64,000 bases of DNA from Corbicula japonica. Its lineage: Eukaryota > Mollusca > Bivalvia > Venerida > Cyrenidae. Position numbers and translations under genes: made by a program. Location: NCBI GenBank assembly GCA_038501625.1, contig JAZAYU010000012.1, forward strand, positions 744,001 to 808,000, given 5' to 3'. Under the pieces are notes generated by a model, which was not told the DNA's origin, did not search any database, and saw only the letters and a program-made list of their open reading frames with translations. Below, piece by piece: positions 46,158 to 57,059 of the stretch (its first letter is position 1; the number at the start of each line of letters is the position of its first letter).

Positions 46158-47070
46158 CACTGCAACTCCATTTTATTGCGGACCACAAGTTCCAAGGCCG
46201 CCAACCGCTATATAAACGGAGCGCGATATAAGTAAATAATCGCACTTAAACAATGGGATTCATTTGTTTTTCCTGTCAGATGCATGTATATCGCGGTGTT
46301 GCGTAATTTACACGCTGTGAAATCTACGGGTACATCAGGGAGTACGTTCCGTGCTGGACAAGTGTTTTATAACAACTTTTTATATAATTTATTAAATTAA
46401 TTTATGTACAAAACAAAGATCGCCGTCATTAATTTCCGATGTGGTATTATTGTTTTAGGTACTTTAAACGGATCGACGAATTGTTGGTCGGTCATGGTCG
46501 GCGATGTTAGTTCGTCGTCGTCCGTCTTTACCAGCTTGATATGTCGATGAGCAGGTAATGTCAAAACAACAAACTGTTACAGTTTTGACATGTCTTTCTC
46601 ATGCCTATTATGGTTAGCAACTTGCATTAATTGTCGCTAATTTGCGGGTTGTCTCGTGAACGAAATTCTGCCAGTACCGTATCAGCTTGGTGTTTTTCGC
46701 ACCTATTGTTCGTCACAAAGGGGGTTTCATGTCAAATCAGAAGGAACAGAATTTAAAAAAAAAACTTTCATATATTTTCGAACATTTGATGTTAAATTGT
46801 ATCTGATGGTGAACGTGTACATCGCCTCTTAAATTCCTGCATACAAAATGTAATAAACAGCCTTCGCCAATAATGACGTAATAGTATGACACGGAAAAGC
46901 GTGCGATTTGTGAATTTGTTGCTGACGTTAATTTGATCATTTCATATTTTTTACCACCCACGAAGAAAGAACTAACATAAAAATTGTAAATGTACAAAAC
47001 ATTGGGATCCACGGACCAAGCGCAACATATTGGATATTGCGATATAACGGATCGCAATATAATGGAGTTG
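46158..47070. mobile_element. TA-flanked transposon, about 0.9 kb, possibly pogo/Tigger-like
   Basis: Left end CACTGCAACTCCATTTTATT; right end is the inverted counterpart, GCAATATAATGGAGTTG, with TA on both sides. Its start CACTGC..ACTC resembles the element at 2100-3278. TIRs of this form with TA duplication are typical of pogo/Tigger. No transposase is visible. Confidence 0.6.
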
Positions 47071-48210
47071 TAGGGGGAAATTACTTGTGAAGGATTGTTT
47101 TTTAAAATTAGACTCTTACACAGTCGTTATCGGTATTTAAAGTTGTCAACCGAAGCCGAGACATGCGCACTAAAACAATATTTTTATATGGGTTTCGTAT
47201 TCAAAATAATCTCGCGAAAAAACATGTAAACAAATTTTCGCGAGTTCATTTAGTTTTTTTTTCATTTTCGAGGGGATTTTTTTTTTCAGAGATAGGGGAA
47301 AAAAACATACTATTTTGATAGGGGAATGGGGCCGATATTCGGCCCCAAAAACGGCCAAACGAGTGCCCTGAAGTGGCACTAAGTATAAGGTTCCATTTAA
47401 GAGGCACTAAGTACAAGAATGATATGCTTAAGAAGCACTGAGTACAAGATGGATCCTTTTAACAGGGATTTCAACAGCTTTTGAAAAAAAGGGGTCATTT
47501 ATCTCCTATTGAGAATGTTCATAGGGTCAAAATCATATTACCACAAGTCATATCTTGTATTAATACGTGAACTTAAATACTACTTATAAAATTGCTTTAA
47601 ATTCATTTTTATTTATTTTCAGTGATTAAATGAGAGTTCATTTCATTTTTATAATGCAATATTCACAATAGTTCTTTTTATTCTTGAAAAAAATTGACTA
47701 CTTTTTGTATAGTCTACTGCATCAAACTGATAACAAGCTCAGAATGAAGTGGAAAAAAATCAAATTTGCTTGAATCAAAATGAAGAACTTGCGTCAATTT
47801 TAGAGGCACAAAGTATATGAAGGCTACATTTAGAGACTCAAGTACATGTACATGTAGAATTCATTTACAAGGCACTAACTACATGTGGGATCCATTTACG
47901 CAGCACTAAGTACATAGAGCTCCAATTAAGAAGTACTAAGTACATGTAAAATTCATATAAGATGCACTAAGTACATGTAGGATCCATTTAAGTAAGTTAA
48001 TGTTTAATTCATTTAAGAGATACTAGGACATGTAGGAAATAGGCACAAAGTACAATTTATTAAACATATATTAATATTTATTCCATGTAGCAATAAAATT
48101 TACAAACACATGGTAACATAACACAGTATTTTCAATGAATGTGGTTTTTATATATAAAAATGTATTAAATCGTTACTCAATATACATGCCCTTCATCAAA
48201 TGAAGATCCA

Positions 48211-48413
48211 GATCCTTTACTCCATATATTCACATTTTACATGTGTGCTACCAGTGTAGATGCAGATCAGTTGTTACTTCCGTACTGTCTGATCAGGATC
48301 TGCACTGGTCGCATCATGGTCAGAAATAATAAATAAAGCAAACAGTGTATATCTTGATTGGATGGCATGAATGTTTGCCCATGCAATAAAGGTGTATCTA
48401 TGGAGTGAAGGGA
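48211..48413. mobile_element. TTAA MITE inside the left foldback arm
   Basis: ATCCTTTACTCCATATATTC to CTATGGAGTGAAGGGATAA. Confidence 0.85.
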
Positions 48414-49026
48414 TAATAGGCACTAAGTACATGAATGGAGCCACTAATTACATGTAGGATCCATTTAAGAGTCACTAAGCAAATGAAGGATCCTTAAAAT
48501 GGGCACAAAGTATAATATAATTTATTAATATTTACTCAGTGCAGCAGTAATAAATTAATATAACATGGTAATGTAACATGGTAACATCAATGAATGTAGT
48601 TTAATAAAACTACATTAACCTATTAGTGTTTATATCATGCCTTTCATCACATGGCCAAAAGTGTAGATCGAGATCAGTCAGCACATTGATAGCCACTAAG
48701 TAAAAGTAAAAATCATTTAAAAGGCACTAAGTACATAATTATAGGATCCTTGAAATAGACACAATGTACAATTCGTTAACATTTATTAGTATTTATTCAA
48801 TGTAGCATTAAAAAGTTACAATTACATGGAAACATAACATCAATGAATGTGGTTTTGATAATGAAAAGGCATTAAACCCTTACTTCGTATTTATGCCTTT
48901 AATCACACGGGCAAACAGTGAAGACCCAGATCAGTCAGCACTTTTTAGAGGCACTCAGCAATATAACATAACATGGTTATATCAGTAATTTTGGTTTTGA
49001 TTAATAAAACTGCATTAACCTATTAG

Positions 49027-49077
49027 TCTCTCTCTCTCTATATATATATATATATACAGTGTATATATATATATATG
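49027..49077. repeat. (TC)n(TA)n microsatellite
   Basis: TCTCTCTCTCTATATATATA then CAGTG and a second TA run. Confidence 0.95.
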
Positions 49078-49194
49078 TCTTTCATCACATGGCCAAAAGT
49101 GTAGATCGAGATCAGTCAGCACATTGAGAGGCACTAAGTTAAAGTATAAATCATTTAAGAGGCACTAAGTACATATAGTTTTATTTAACCCTTT

Positions 49195-49411
49195 CCTCCA
49201 TATATATGCATTTTTACTCATGTGCGACCAGTGTAGATCCAGATCATTCGGCACATCCTTTCCGCCTTCTCAGGATTTGCACTGGTCGCATTTTGGCCAG
49301 AAATAACCTGTTGAATCAAAAAGCAAACAAACTGCACAGATGTGCTGGCTGATCAGGATCTACACTGTTCATCTACGTAATAAAAGTTTGTCTATAGAGG
49401 AAAGGCATTAA
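49195..49411. mobile_element. TTAA MITE inside the left foldback arm
   Basis: TTAA at both ends; the second hairpin is partly deleted (GCAAACAAACTGCACAG). Confidence 0.9.
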
Positions 49412-49595
49412 TTACATGTAGAATCCATTTAAGAGGTACTATGTACAAAAAAGGTTCCATTTAATTAAGAGATGAGAAAATAACTTATTTCTGCTGGTGA
49501 AAGTTCAGTAATAATTAACCTGGTGCTTACAGAGCCAGACTTAGCTACTTACATTACCAGGTTGTTTTACCACTATAGTTATTGCAAGTTGTCAT

Positions 49596-50333
49596 TTATT
49601 TTCTTTTGGAAAAAGTTCTTGTTGACTTTGGGCGTGTTTTCTGGCAGGGTTTTTTAGCAACCGATGTGGTTCGTCCAATGGAGTATGTTCCATCAGTTGA
49701 AACAATTTTGTCTGGCAAATCTGCCTTGTGGGTTGCACTCAAAAACTTCATTTGGTACTGGTGTTTTTCTTCTTCAGTTTTACTTCTCCAAATGGTTTCC
49801 GAAATTTTGTATTTGGCGAATCTTGCACTGACTGTGTAATTACCTGTTCCATACAGGGCTCTTCTTATGTCTGTCTGTTGGACCCGAACAACACTGTATA
49901 GTTTGTCTACAAGTTCATCGGTTTTTCTTGGTTGCCATCCAATTGCTACCTTGAGTCTATGATTTATAGACTCACAGTTGTTGTTCGTCCAAAGCACATC
50001 CTTTCCATTTGCACAGTGTTCGGCAATTTTTCTTTCAATATGATTTTCATAATAACTTAAGAAGTCTTTATGTTCTGATAAATAATCCTTAAGTTCCTCA
50101 TTCCTTTCATCAAATGTTGCACTGTTATTTGCCATAGCCACTCCATTGGCACCAAATATTTTGTGGACTATATTGTTTCTTTTAGTTTTGCTTTTAGGAA
50201 TTTTGTCCGTCATTTGGCGCAGGATATTGTCTTTGATGTGTTTTGTGCATAGTCTTCTTTTGGCTTCGGGAAAGGTCTGATCTAAAGCATTTGTCATGGC
50301 TTTTTCATCATGATATTTCTTTTTTTTTTTCAA
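49596..50333 (-). pseudogene. MULE-type transposase, C-terminal fragment (245 codons)
   Basis: An uninterrupted 245-codon frame. It resembles the MULE (Mutator-like) DDE transposase: HDEKAMTNAL around D9 (probable second catalytic Asp), FPEAKRRLCTKH with the family's C-x-x-H at C29/H32, and TNNNCESINHRLK with E121 as probable catalytic Glu. The first catalytic Asp and DNA-binding N-terminus are missing: the frame opens in a poly-A/poly-K run that abuts the minisatellite at 50342. It lies between oppositely oriented repeat arrays, so it is probably the gene remnant of the surrounding foldback-like element. The tail (PDKIVSTDGTYSIG, lysine-rich end) is unrecognised. Confidence 0.75.
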
Positions 50334-50341
50334 ATTGCTTT

Positions 50342-51127
50342 AAGATGTACTTAGTGCATTCTGAAGAGCTCACAGATGTACTTAATGCCTTCTGAAGAGC
50401 TCATAGATGTACTTAATGCCTTCTGAAGAGCTCACAGATGTACTTAATGCCTTCTGAAGAGCTCACAGATGTACTTAATGCCTTCTGAAGAGCTCACAGA
50501 TGTATTTAATGCCTTCTGAAGAGCTCATAGATGTACTTAGTGCCTTCTGAAGAGCTCATAGATGTACTTAGTGCCTTCTGAAGAGCTCATAGATGTACTA
50601 AGTGCCTTCTGAAGAGCTCATAGATGTACTTAATGCCTTCTGAAGAGCTCACAGATGTACTTAATGCCTTCTGAAGAGCTCACAGATGTACTTAATGCCT
50701 TCTGAAGAGCTCATAGATGTACTAAGTGCCTTCTGAAGAGCTCATAGATGTACTTAATGCCTTCTGAAGAGCTCGCAGATGTACTTAATGCCTTCTGAAG
50801 AGCTCATAGATGTACTAAGTGCCTTCTGAAGAGCTCATAGATGTACTTAATGCCTTCTGAAGAGCTCGCAGATGTACTTAATGCCTTCTGAAGAGCTCAT
50901 AGATGTACTTAATGCCTTCTGAAGAGCTCACAGATGTACTTAATGCCTTCTGAAGAGCTCATAGATGTACTTAGTGCATTCTGAAGAGCTCACAGATGTA
51001 CTTAATGCCTTCTGAAGAGCTCATAGATGTACTTAGTGCATTTTGAAGAGCTCACAGATGTACTTAATGCCTTCTGAAGAGCTCATAGATGTACTTAGTG
51101 CATTCTGATACTCAAAGATGTACTTAA
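50342..51127. repeat. 31-bp minisatellite, about 25 units
   Basis: Unit AGATGTACTTAATGCCTTCT plus GAAGAGCTCAC, 31 bp, highly uniform. Variants alternate TTAATGCC and TTAGTGCC/TTAGTGCAT. It abuts the 5' side of the MULE fragment and is cut at 51127 by the 3.1 kb TTAA element. Confidence 0.95.
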
Positions 51128-51937
51128 AGATACACTGACAAATGAATACTAACTTTTGTAAATTTTGAACTAAATTTACGAAATATGTTATTCTGAATAT
51201 AAAGAATATCGTTTTATGATCAAATGACACAATTTACACGAGAATTGATTGAATTAATTCAGTAAAATTCGTGTGCGCATTTCACGGTACGAAATATCTA
51301 AGGGGAACAACTTGTGTTTACCGATGACGTCATTGGATCGCAGTTCGCTATATAATGGGTATCTGTCGCGTATACTATAACATCAATATATGTGACAATA
51401 ACGTTATCCTGTGTCCGTAACTTTGCTAATATATGAATTTTTGCATTTCCACATAATTTTTGCAAACACTAATATCAACTCTGATGCTGCTGCCTTTTTC
51501 GATCGGCGTTTGAAACGTTTTAATAGCGTCTTTGTACAAGCACGTAAGATTTATAGGCTAATAGTATTAACGGGGGACATAATTCTGATTCGCATTATAT
51601 TTGCACGAGTTGTGCATGTCCAATATAATGCCACATGTTTAGATACTTATTGTGGTTCGGTTCCAATTTTTCCAAAACACAAGTAGTCCGATTATGACGA
51701 TTCAATATCTGTAAATCACAGCTACGAAAACCATATATTCCATGTAGACATTTCGGCGGATAATAGTACAAACATTTTAAATTGGACATGCAATAAAATG
51801 TAGATGTAAGATCAAATTATATTTAACTTTATTTGCCGTTTGCCGTTTATGCATGCTGATCATGAGATAATTAATTAAAACCGTTCCGTCGATATATCCT
51901 TGTGGGGATGGTTCTTAGTTAATGCGTTCGCTAAAAC

Positions 51938-52195
51938 AGATAGATAGATAGTCTTTATTCCTCCAAGAGAAGAGCAGTACATAAATTAAACAAACAAAAA
52001 TATACACAAATACAATGTCACACATAATATACAAAAGACGCGCAAACAAAAAACACAAAAACAAAAAACACAAAAAATAAACCAGTTCAAACTTATAAAT
52101 GGAAATGTATATAAAATACAAAAAGACAACATTATAATATATACAGACAAAATGTAGAATGAACAAATACACCACTCGGTAAATTCAGTCACAAA
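51938..52195 (-). mobile_element. Possible 3' end of a retroposon with a (CTAT)n tail
   Basis: Read on the minus strand the segment ends GGAGGAATAAAGACTATC followed by CTAT repeats. A polyadenylation-like AATAAA plus microsatellite tail is usual for some LINE and SINE ends. The body is AT-rich and not recognised, so this is tentative. Confidence 0.3.
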
Positions 52196-52201
52196 GTATT
52201 A

Positions 52202-52353
52202 AGATCTGGGCTTACCCGAAACGAAATGGCAAGAGAGATCTTGTGGAGTGGACTTGATTATTTTCAATACTTTTTTTTTCCGGTATTACAGTACTAAGAC
52301 CCCACAATTTGATCTGTGCTTACCCGAAACGAAATGGTAAGAGAGATTTCGTG
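52202..52353. repeat. Direct repeat pair, about 45 bp
   Basis: Near-identical copies of GCTTACCCGAAACGAAATGG plus AAGAGAGAT start near 52202 and 52310, 108 bp apart. It lies inside the 3.1 kb TTAA element; function unknown. Confidence 0.8.
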
Positions 52354-53760
52354 GAATATACACGCACATATGCATCTAATAAAATGTGTTAATTACATTA
52401 TAATAATATATATTATAATTTAGTATTTTTGCACTATTTCTATTTGATAAATAAACTCTTACACATATAATGTAGGAAGCGAACTATTAATTTAAAACAG
52501 TTAACTCGTGTGAGATTATCGAGATCAAAACTTACAAGACCTGATATTAATTGTTTTGGGGTTGAGTAATAAAAATAATATACTTTTTTCATTCTGTTAA
52601 TTAAAAACATCCGTCTTTGCTTATTATACAGCGACCTGCATAGAATATTAAGAATACATTAAAAAAAACACCTGAAGATATGCCTATTAAATATAGGGTA
52701 ACACCGTCACTTCCCCTTTTGTATCAGCCTATGGCTATTCGGACTAGAATATTAATAATTATGCGCTTAGCAAATAGGCGATTTATACACAAATATCAAA
52801 ATGTGTTGCTATCCTTAAGCTGGTTTTAAATGACAACGATACAGAACTCGAACAGTCTCTTTATTGTTTTAGTAAAAAGGCGTATTAAGAATACGCATTT
52901 CAGAAATACTCGTTAATCCTTCGCGCACAGCCACAAAGTAGAGATGTAGAGAAAACATATTGTATAAATTTGCTCTAATCAAGACAAATAATGTTAATTG
53001 ATTATCCATAAAAGCTGTTTTACTGGTTCGGTGACAGGCGTGTGATCTATGCCGCTAACTATCTGGGGCCTCTGCCGGCCACGCTTTAGTATTACATGCC
53101 CCAGTCCCCAAATCACTGATTTAATCAGTGCATCCGGTGATATATGCCGCGCACTCTACAGCCACGGGAAGCAGGAAGTATTCAGACATGTGTCATGTAT
53201 ATCAATTTTATGAAAGTATGTAAAGTTTTGTATTCCAATATTATCGCAAGATTTTATTTACAATTATATTAAATTTAGTGACATTAATTACATAGCCGTT
53301 TTCCGGCGAATTTTTAACGAAATAATTGGAACTGATTGTACCTTCTTGATGCCTCTCCAGAAAATAAGAAGAGTAAACTCAATAGTAAATACTGCAATGC
53401 CATTTTTTTTGTTGGACAAGTACTACGAGATAAGATATTTGCAAAATCCCGTAGAAATTCATAGAAGATGTGTAAACAAGTATTACTGTACATATTTCCG
53501 GAAACATTTTACACACGAATAAGCCTTCACGTCATACTCACCGATGGTATTTAATATATTTAAGTCGTAAGCTATTGTTATTACCAAATTATTAAATAAT
53601 TGATTTAAGTAATGTAAACAATCTTTTTGTCTTCAGTACAGGTCTTGTTGTGGCAAAACTTACTTACGTTTCGGTGACGTATTAACATTTCTCATGTATC
53701 TAATGTAATTTAGTATACAACGCGTCGAATTGAAAACATTTACGAAAACTCATTGGCATT

Positions 53761-53782
53761 TATTATTATTATTATTATTAAT
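53761..53782. repeat. (TTA)n microsatellite
   Basis: About seven units. The surrounding 52400-54060 stretch is AT-rich and holds no gene I can support. Confidence 0.9.
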
Positions 53783-54263
53783 TGGATTTAAAACAAAACA
53801 ATTCCGATATTAATCCTGTTTGCAGATATATGAACCTTTACCGGGACAATAGGTTTGGAGCGTACAGCCCTTTCCTTTTTCATATTTCAACCGAAATTTT
53901 CTGTATTCTCCTTCGAGTATCTAAAGAAGCTAATATCGTTTTGGTTTGATTGTTTTTTTACAATCGATCACAGCAAAATATCCAATGTCTTAAAATTCAT
54001 CATCAAATCACTGTAAATTTAACCAAATAAGTGTACTATTTACACTATCGTTCATAAGCGCGGAAGATCCAATGACGTCATCGATATTAAGCTCCGCCCA
54101 GTCCGAAATTCTAGTGATTTTTGGAGCGCTGAATTTGTGGATGTAAGTGTTAATTAACGGCGTTTTTTGTGCATGAAATCGATTTATTTATATGAGATAT
54201 TGGTAATCACATAAATTAGAAAGTATTTTGTTGGAAACTAAGCATGTGTCAGTTTATCTTTAA

Positions 54264-55035
54264 TGCCTTCTGAAGAGCTCATAGATGTACTAAGTGCATT
54301 CTGAAGAGCTCACAGATGTACTTAATGCCTTTCAAAGAGCTTACAGATGTACGTAGTGCATTCTGATACCCACAGATGTACTAAGTGCCTTCAAAAGAGC
54401 TCACACATGTACTTAGTGCTTTCTAAATGGCTATGAAATTTACTAAGTGCCTTCAAAAAAAGCTATGAGATTTTCTTAGTGCCTTCTTAAAGGCAATGAG
54501 ATTTACTTAGTGCTTTCTAACAGGCTATCAGTTTACTTAATGTGTTCTAAAAGGCTATCAGTTTACTTAGTGCATTCTAAAAGGCTATGAGATTTACTTA
54601 GTGCATTCTAAAAGGCTATGAGATTTACTTAGTATGTTCTAAATGGCTGTGAAATTAACTTAGTGTGTTCTAAAAGGCTATGAGATTTACTTTGTGCGTT
54701 CTAACAGGCTATGAGATTTACTTAGTGCGTTCAAAAAGGCTATGAGATTTACTAAGTGTGTTCTAACAGGCTATGAGATTTACATTGTGCCTTCTTAAAG
54801 GCTATGAGATTTACTTAGTGCCTTCTAAAAGGCTATGAAATTAACTCAGTGCGTTCAAAAAGACTACGAGATTAACTCAGTGCGTTCAAAAAGGCTATAA
54901 GATTTACTTAGTGCGTTCTAAAAGGCTATGAGATTTACTAAGTGCGTTCTAAAATGCTATGCTATTTACTTAGTGCCTTCTAAAAGGCTATGAGATTTAC
55001 TTAGTGCATTCCGAAATGCTATGAGATTTCCTTAG
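54264..55035. repeat. 30-bp minisatellite, continuation of the array after the TTAA element
   Basis: Begins in the same unit type as 50342-51127 (TGCCTTCTGAAGAGCTCA) and in the same orientation, then drifts to CTTCTAAAAGGCTATGAGAT plus TTACTTAGTG, 30 bp. About 25 units, much more diverged than the inner array. Confidence 0.9.
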
Positions 55036-55099
55036 TGCCTAAAGTCTATTTTATGGCTCCCAAAAGGATCCTACATGTGATCAGTGCCTCTGAAGGTGC

Positions 55100-55568
55100 T
55101 TAACACTTTCCTTGATAGACACACCTTTAATGCATGGCTGAACTGTTTAGATCCAGATCAGCTGGCACCAGACTTCCCTAAAGTTGAAAAAAAGTGTCAG
55201 ACATTTGGTCAGACAAGATGTGAAAAACTGTCTGACCAAAAAAAATTCTGTCAGACCAAAACATGTTAAAAAGGTATAATAAAGTATTAGGAGTTCAAAT
55301 TTTTGTCTGACATTCGGTCAGATAACATTTGAAAATATGTCTCACCGGCTGAATTTTTACCAGACAGGTCCTTCGGTCTGGCAACTTTCGGGAAGTCTGG
55401 CTGGCACATCGTGCATTCTGATCAGGATCTTAACTGTTTGCTATTTGATTTGTTAAGTTTTTTCTGACCAAAATGCGACCAGTGCAGATCTTGATCAGAC
55501 AGCACAGATGTGCAGGCTGGTCTGGATCTACACTGGTAGCATATGCGTATATATGGAGGAAAGGATTA
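55100..55568. mobile_element. TTAA palindromic MITE split by a hAT-like MITE
   Basis: Left end TTAACACTTTCCTTGATAG and right end ATATATGGAGGAAAGGATTA match the window's abundant MITE. Removing 55169-55407 restores its consensus exactly across GATCAGCTGGCACATCGTGC. Confidence 0.9.
55169..55399. mobile_element. hAT-like MITE, 231 bp, nested
   Basis: Terminal inverted repeats CAGACTTCCC and GGGAAGTCTG, flanked by a perfect 8-bp duplication GCTGGCAC (55161-55168 and 55400-55407). CAG ends with an 8-bp duplication are the hAT signature. The interior is rich in GTCTGAC/GTCAGAC motifs. A second copy lies at 13491-13696 in the opposite orientation. Confidence 0.85.
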
Positions 55569-55799
55569 CATGTCTAAATGAAGGTTTCGCATATTTTATT
55601 CATGTGTTTAGTGCTTCTTAAATGGATTCTACATGTACTTAATGTCTGTTGTATGACTACTTTGTGCCTTGTACAAGAACTATATGCCTTGCAATCTGCT
55701 GTTATTGGTGCCTCCTTAACAGTATTCAGTGGCTCTGGGCCCTCCTTAGTGATACCCCATGCCCCTACTTCAACCCTTTGTGACTATTAAAGGTCCTTA

Positions 55800-57059
55800 G
55801 TGGTCCTTAGCGGTCCTTAGTGGTCCTTAGTGGCTTTTAGTAGGACCCGTACTGTACAGTAGCCTGTGTAGGGTTGCAAGGTTAATATAACCTACTGTAG
55901 AGTATTTTCCGTTATTTAACATGAATTTAATTGCAGTAAACAAAGACAGTCGGTAAACATGGTAGAACGGTCAAATATCAATAAATACGCTTTTAAGTAT
56001 CACTTACCCTCTTCCAAAACACGTTGCTGACCGCACTAACCGACATATTTTGATACTCACGGGGACGTTTGATTCTCCGAATAATGATGAAGTTGCTTGT
56101 GCGATCACGTGATCAGGAGAGCCGGGCGGTTGACTGACGCTGTGGTGTTTCTGTACTTTAGGACAGTATATACTGCCGACGAGGCTTTTAATAAATTAGT
56201 TTAGTGTTTAAAGAGGTTGTGTTATGGTTTGAAAGTAAATTATGCAAATCATGAAAGACTACATCTTGAAGAAACAGATTCCCTACACAGCCAAAAAGTA
56301 GAGAGTGAAATAATGTGAGCCAGATTACAGTTATTTGGCAAAACAAGTGTGCCCAATTGAAACAGGGAACCAAACTACAAATTAGATAGGAACCAAAGAC
56401 GAGGTGTGTGCAGTTAAACGATTTCTATTGGTTGAAGATTAGAAAACATCATTTTCATTGGTGGAACTCGCAGAAGTGTCATTTGGCAGCCATTGGACTT
56501 GGGATAGCACTATATTACGATACTTGAGGGATAGAAATGTAACAATAACTGAGGGTAGACCGCCTTCGGAATGTCAATCAATTGTCATATATTATCGTTG
56601 TCATCTCTTAATGTTCGCGTGTTGACAAATCCACATGAAATTGCAAGATTGTCATATATTATCGTTGTCATCTCTTAATGTTCGCGTATTGACAAATCCA
56701 CATTAAATTGCAAGAATTTGGATTGGATTGTTTTGTAACAGAGTTCAAGTTAATAAAAACTATTCTTTGTATTTATATATTTGTGATGGAACGTCTAAAA
56801 GCTTACAATAGGAACTGTTAATTATAGCTTTTTAGTCTGTACAAGGAAGAGACTAGTAAAGGATAAAATTCGCACATCGTAGTTTTTGAATGATACTAAT
56901 GAAGAGACAATTACTAAATATTAAATGTACAGTTGGGTCCTTCATCTAATTATTTTATCAGATTCCGAGCTTCAGGTATATTTCAACCGGATTAAATTGT
57001 GCTTATGTAGGCTCGATGTGTGCCTTTGGAATGACGACCTCTGAATGTCCATGTCAAGC
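55800..57059. other. Region between the transposon nest and the satellite
   Basis: Begins with four GGTCCTTAGTG units (55790-55845). It then contains the palindrome GATCACGTGATC near 56104 and the 67-bp duplication, and leads into degenerate satellite sequence. No gene is supported. Confidence 0.6.
56582..56715. repeat. 67-bp tandem duplication
   Basis: Two copies (56582-56648, 56649-56715) starting TTGTCATATATTATCGTTGT, differing at about two bases, so recent. Confidence 0.95.

Larger units (their letters stand above)
47380..49460. repeat. Left degenerate array of GGCACTAAGTAC units with interspersed 200-bp blocks
   Basis: About 30-bp units (AAGAGGCACTAAGTACATG) alternate with a longer block that recurs near 48050, 48500, 48760 and 48960: an AT-rich stretch ending in ATGAATGTGG, then a MITE-end-like piece GTGTAGATCGAGATCAGTCA. 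MITE copies sit at 48211-48413 and 49195-49411. Confidence 0.8.
51128..54259. mobile_element. 3.1 kb TTAA-inserting transposon, no recognisable transposase
   Basis: It is flanked by TTAA on both sides (51124-51127, 54260-54263) and splits a minisatellite unit whose uninterrupted form carries one TTAA. Ends are inverted: AGATACACTGACAAATG left and its counterpart AGATAAACTGACACATG right. An 18-bp perfect inverted repeat containing TGACGTCA lies about 190 bp inside each end (51321-51338, 54066-54083). TTAA targeting is the hallmark of piggyBac; the ends are unlike the CCCTTT MITE in this window. Frames inside are short (at most 91 codons) and unrecognised. Confidence 0.8.
47380..55080. mobile_element. 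Candidate foldback-type MULE with minisatellite arms
   Basis: Left arm (47380-49460, broken by MITEs) is made of about 30-bp units with core GGCACTAAGTACATGTAGG. The right arm (50342-51127 and 54260-55080) is made of about 30-31 bp units with the complementary core GTACTTAGTGCC. The truncated MULE transposase lies between them. Opposite orientation of related arrays around a transposase is the plan of foldback elements. The exact ends and target duplication were not found; related motifs run on to about 55850 (CCTTAGTGG units). Confidence 0.5.

Noticed and set aside
47170..47379. A 69-codon frame and the palindrome GGGGCCGATATTCGGCCCC
   Set aside because: The frame is lysine-rich low complexity; the palindrome is short and isolated, with no supported role.
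51411..52192. Small frames (64-91 codons) inside the 3.1 kb TTAA element
   Set aside because: Low-complexity composition, overlapping in several frames, no recognisable motif.
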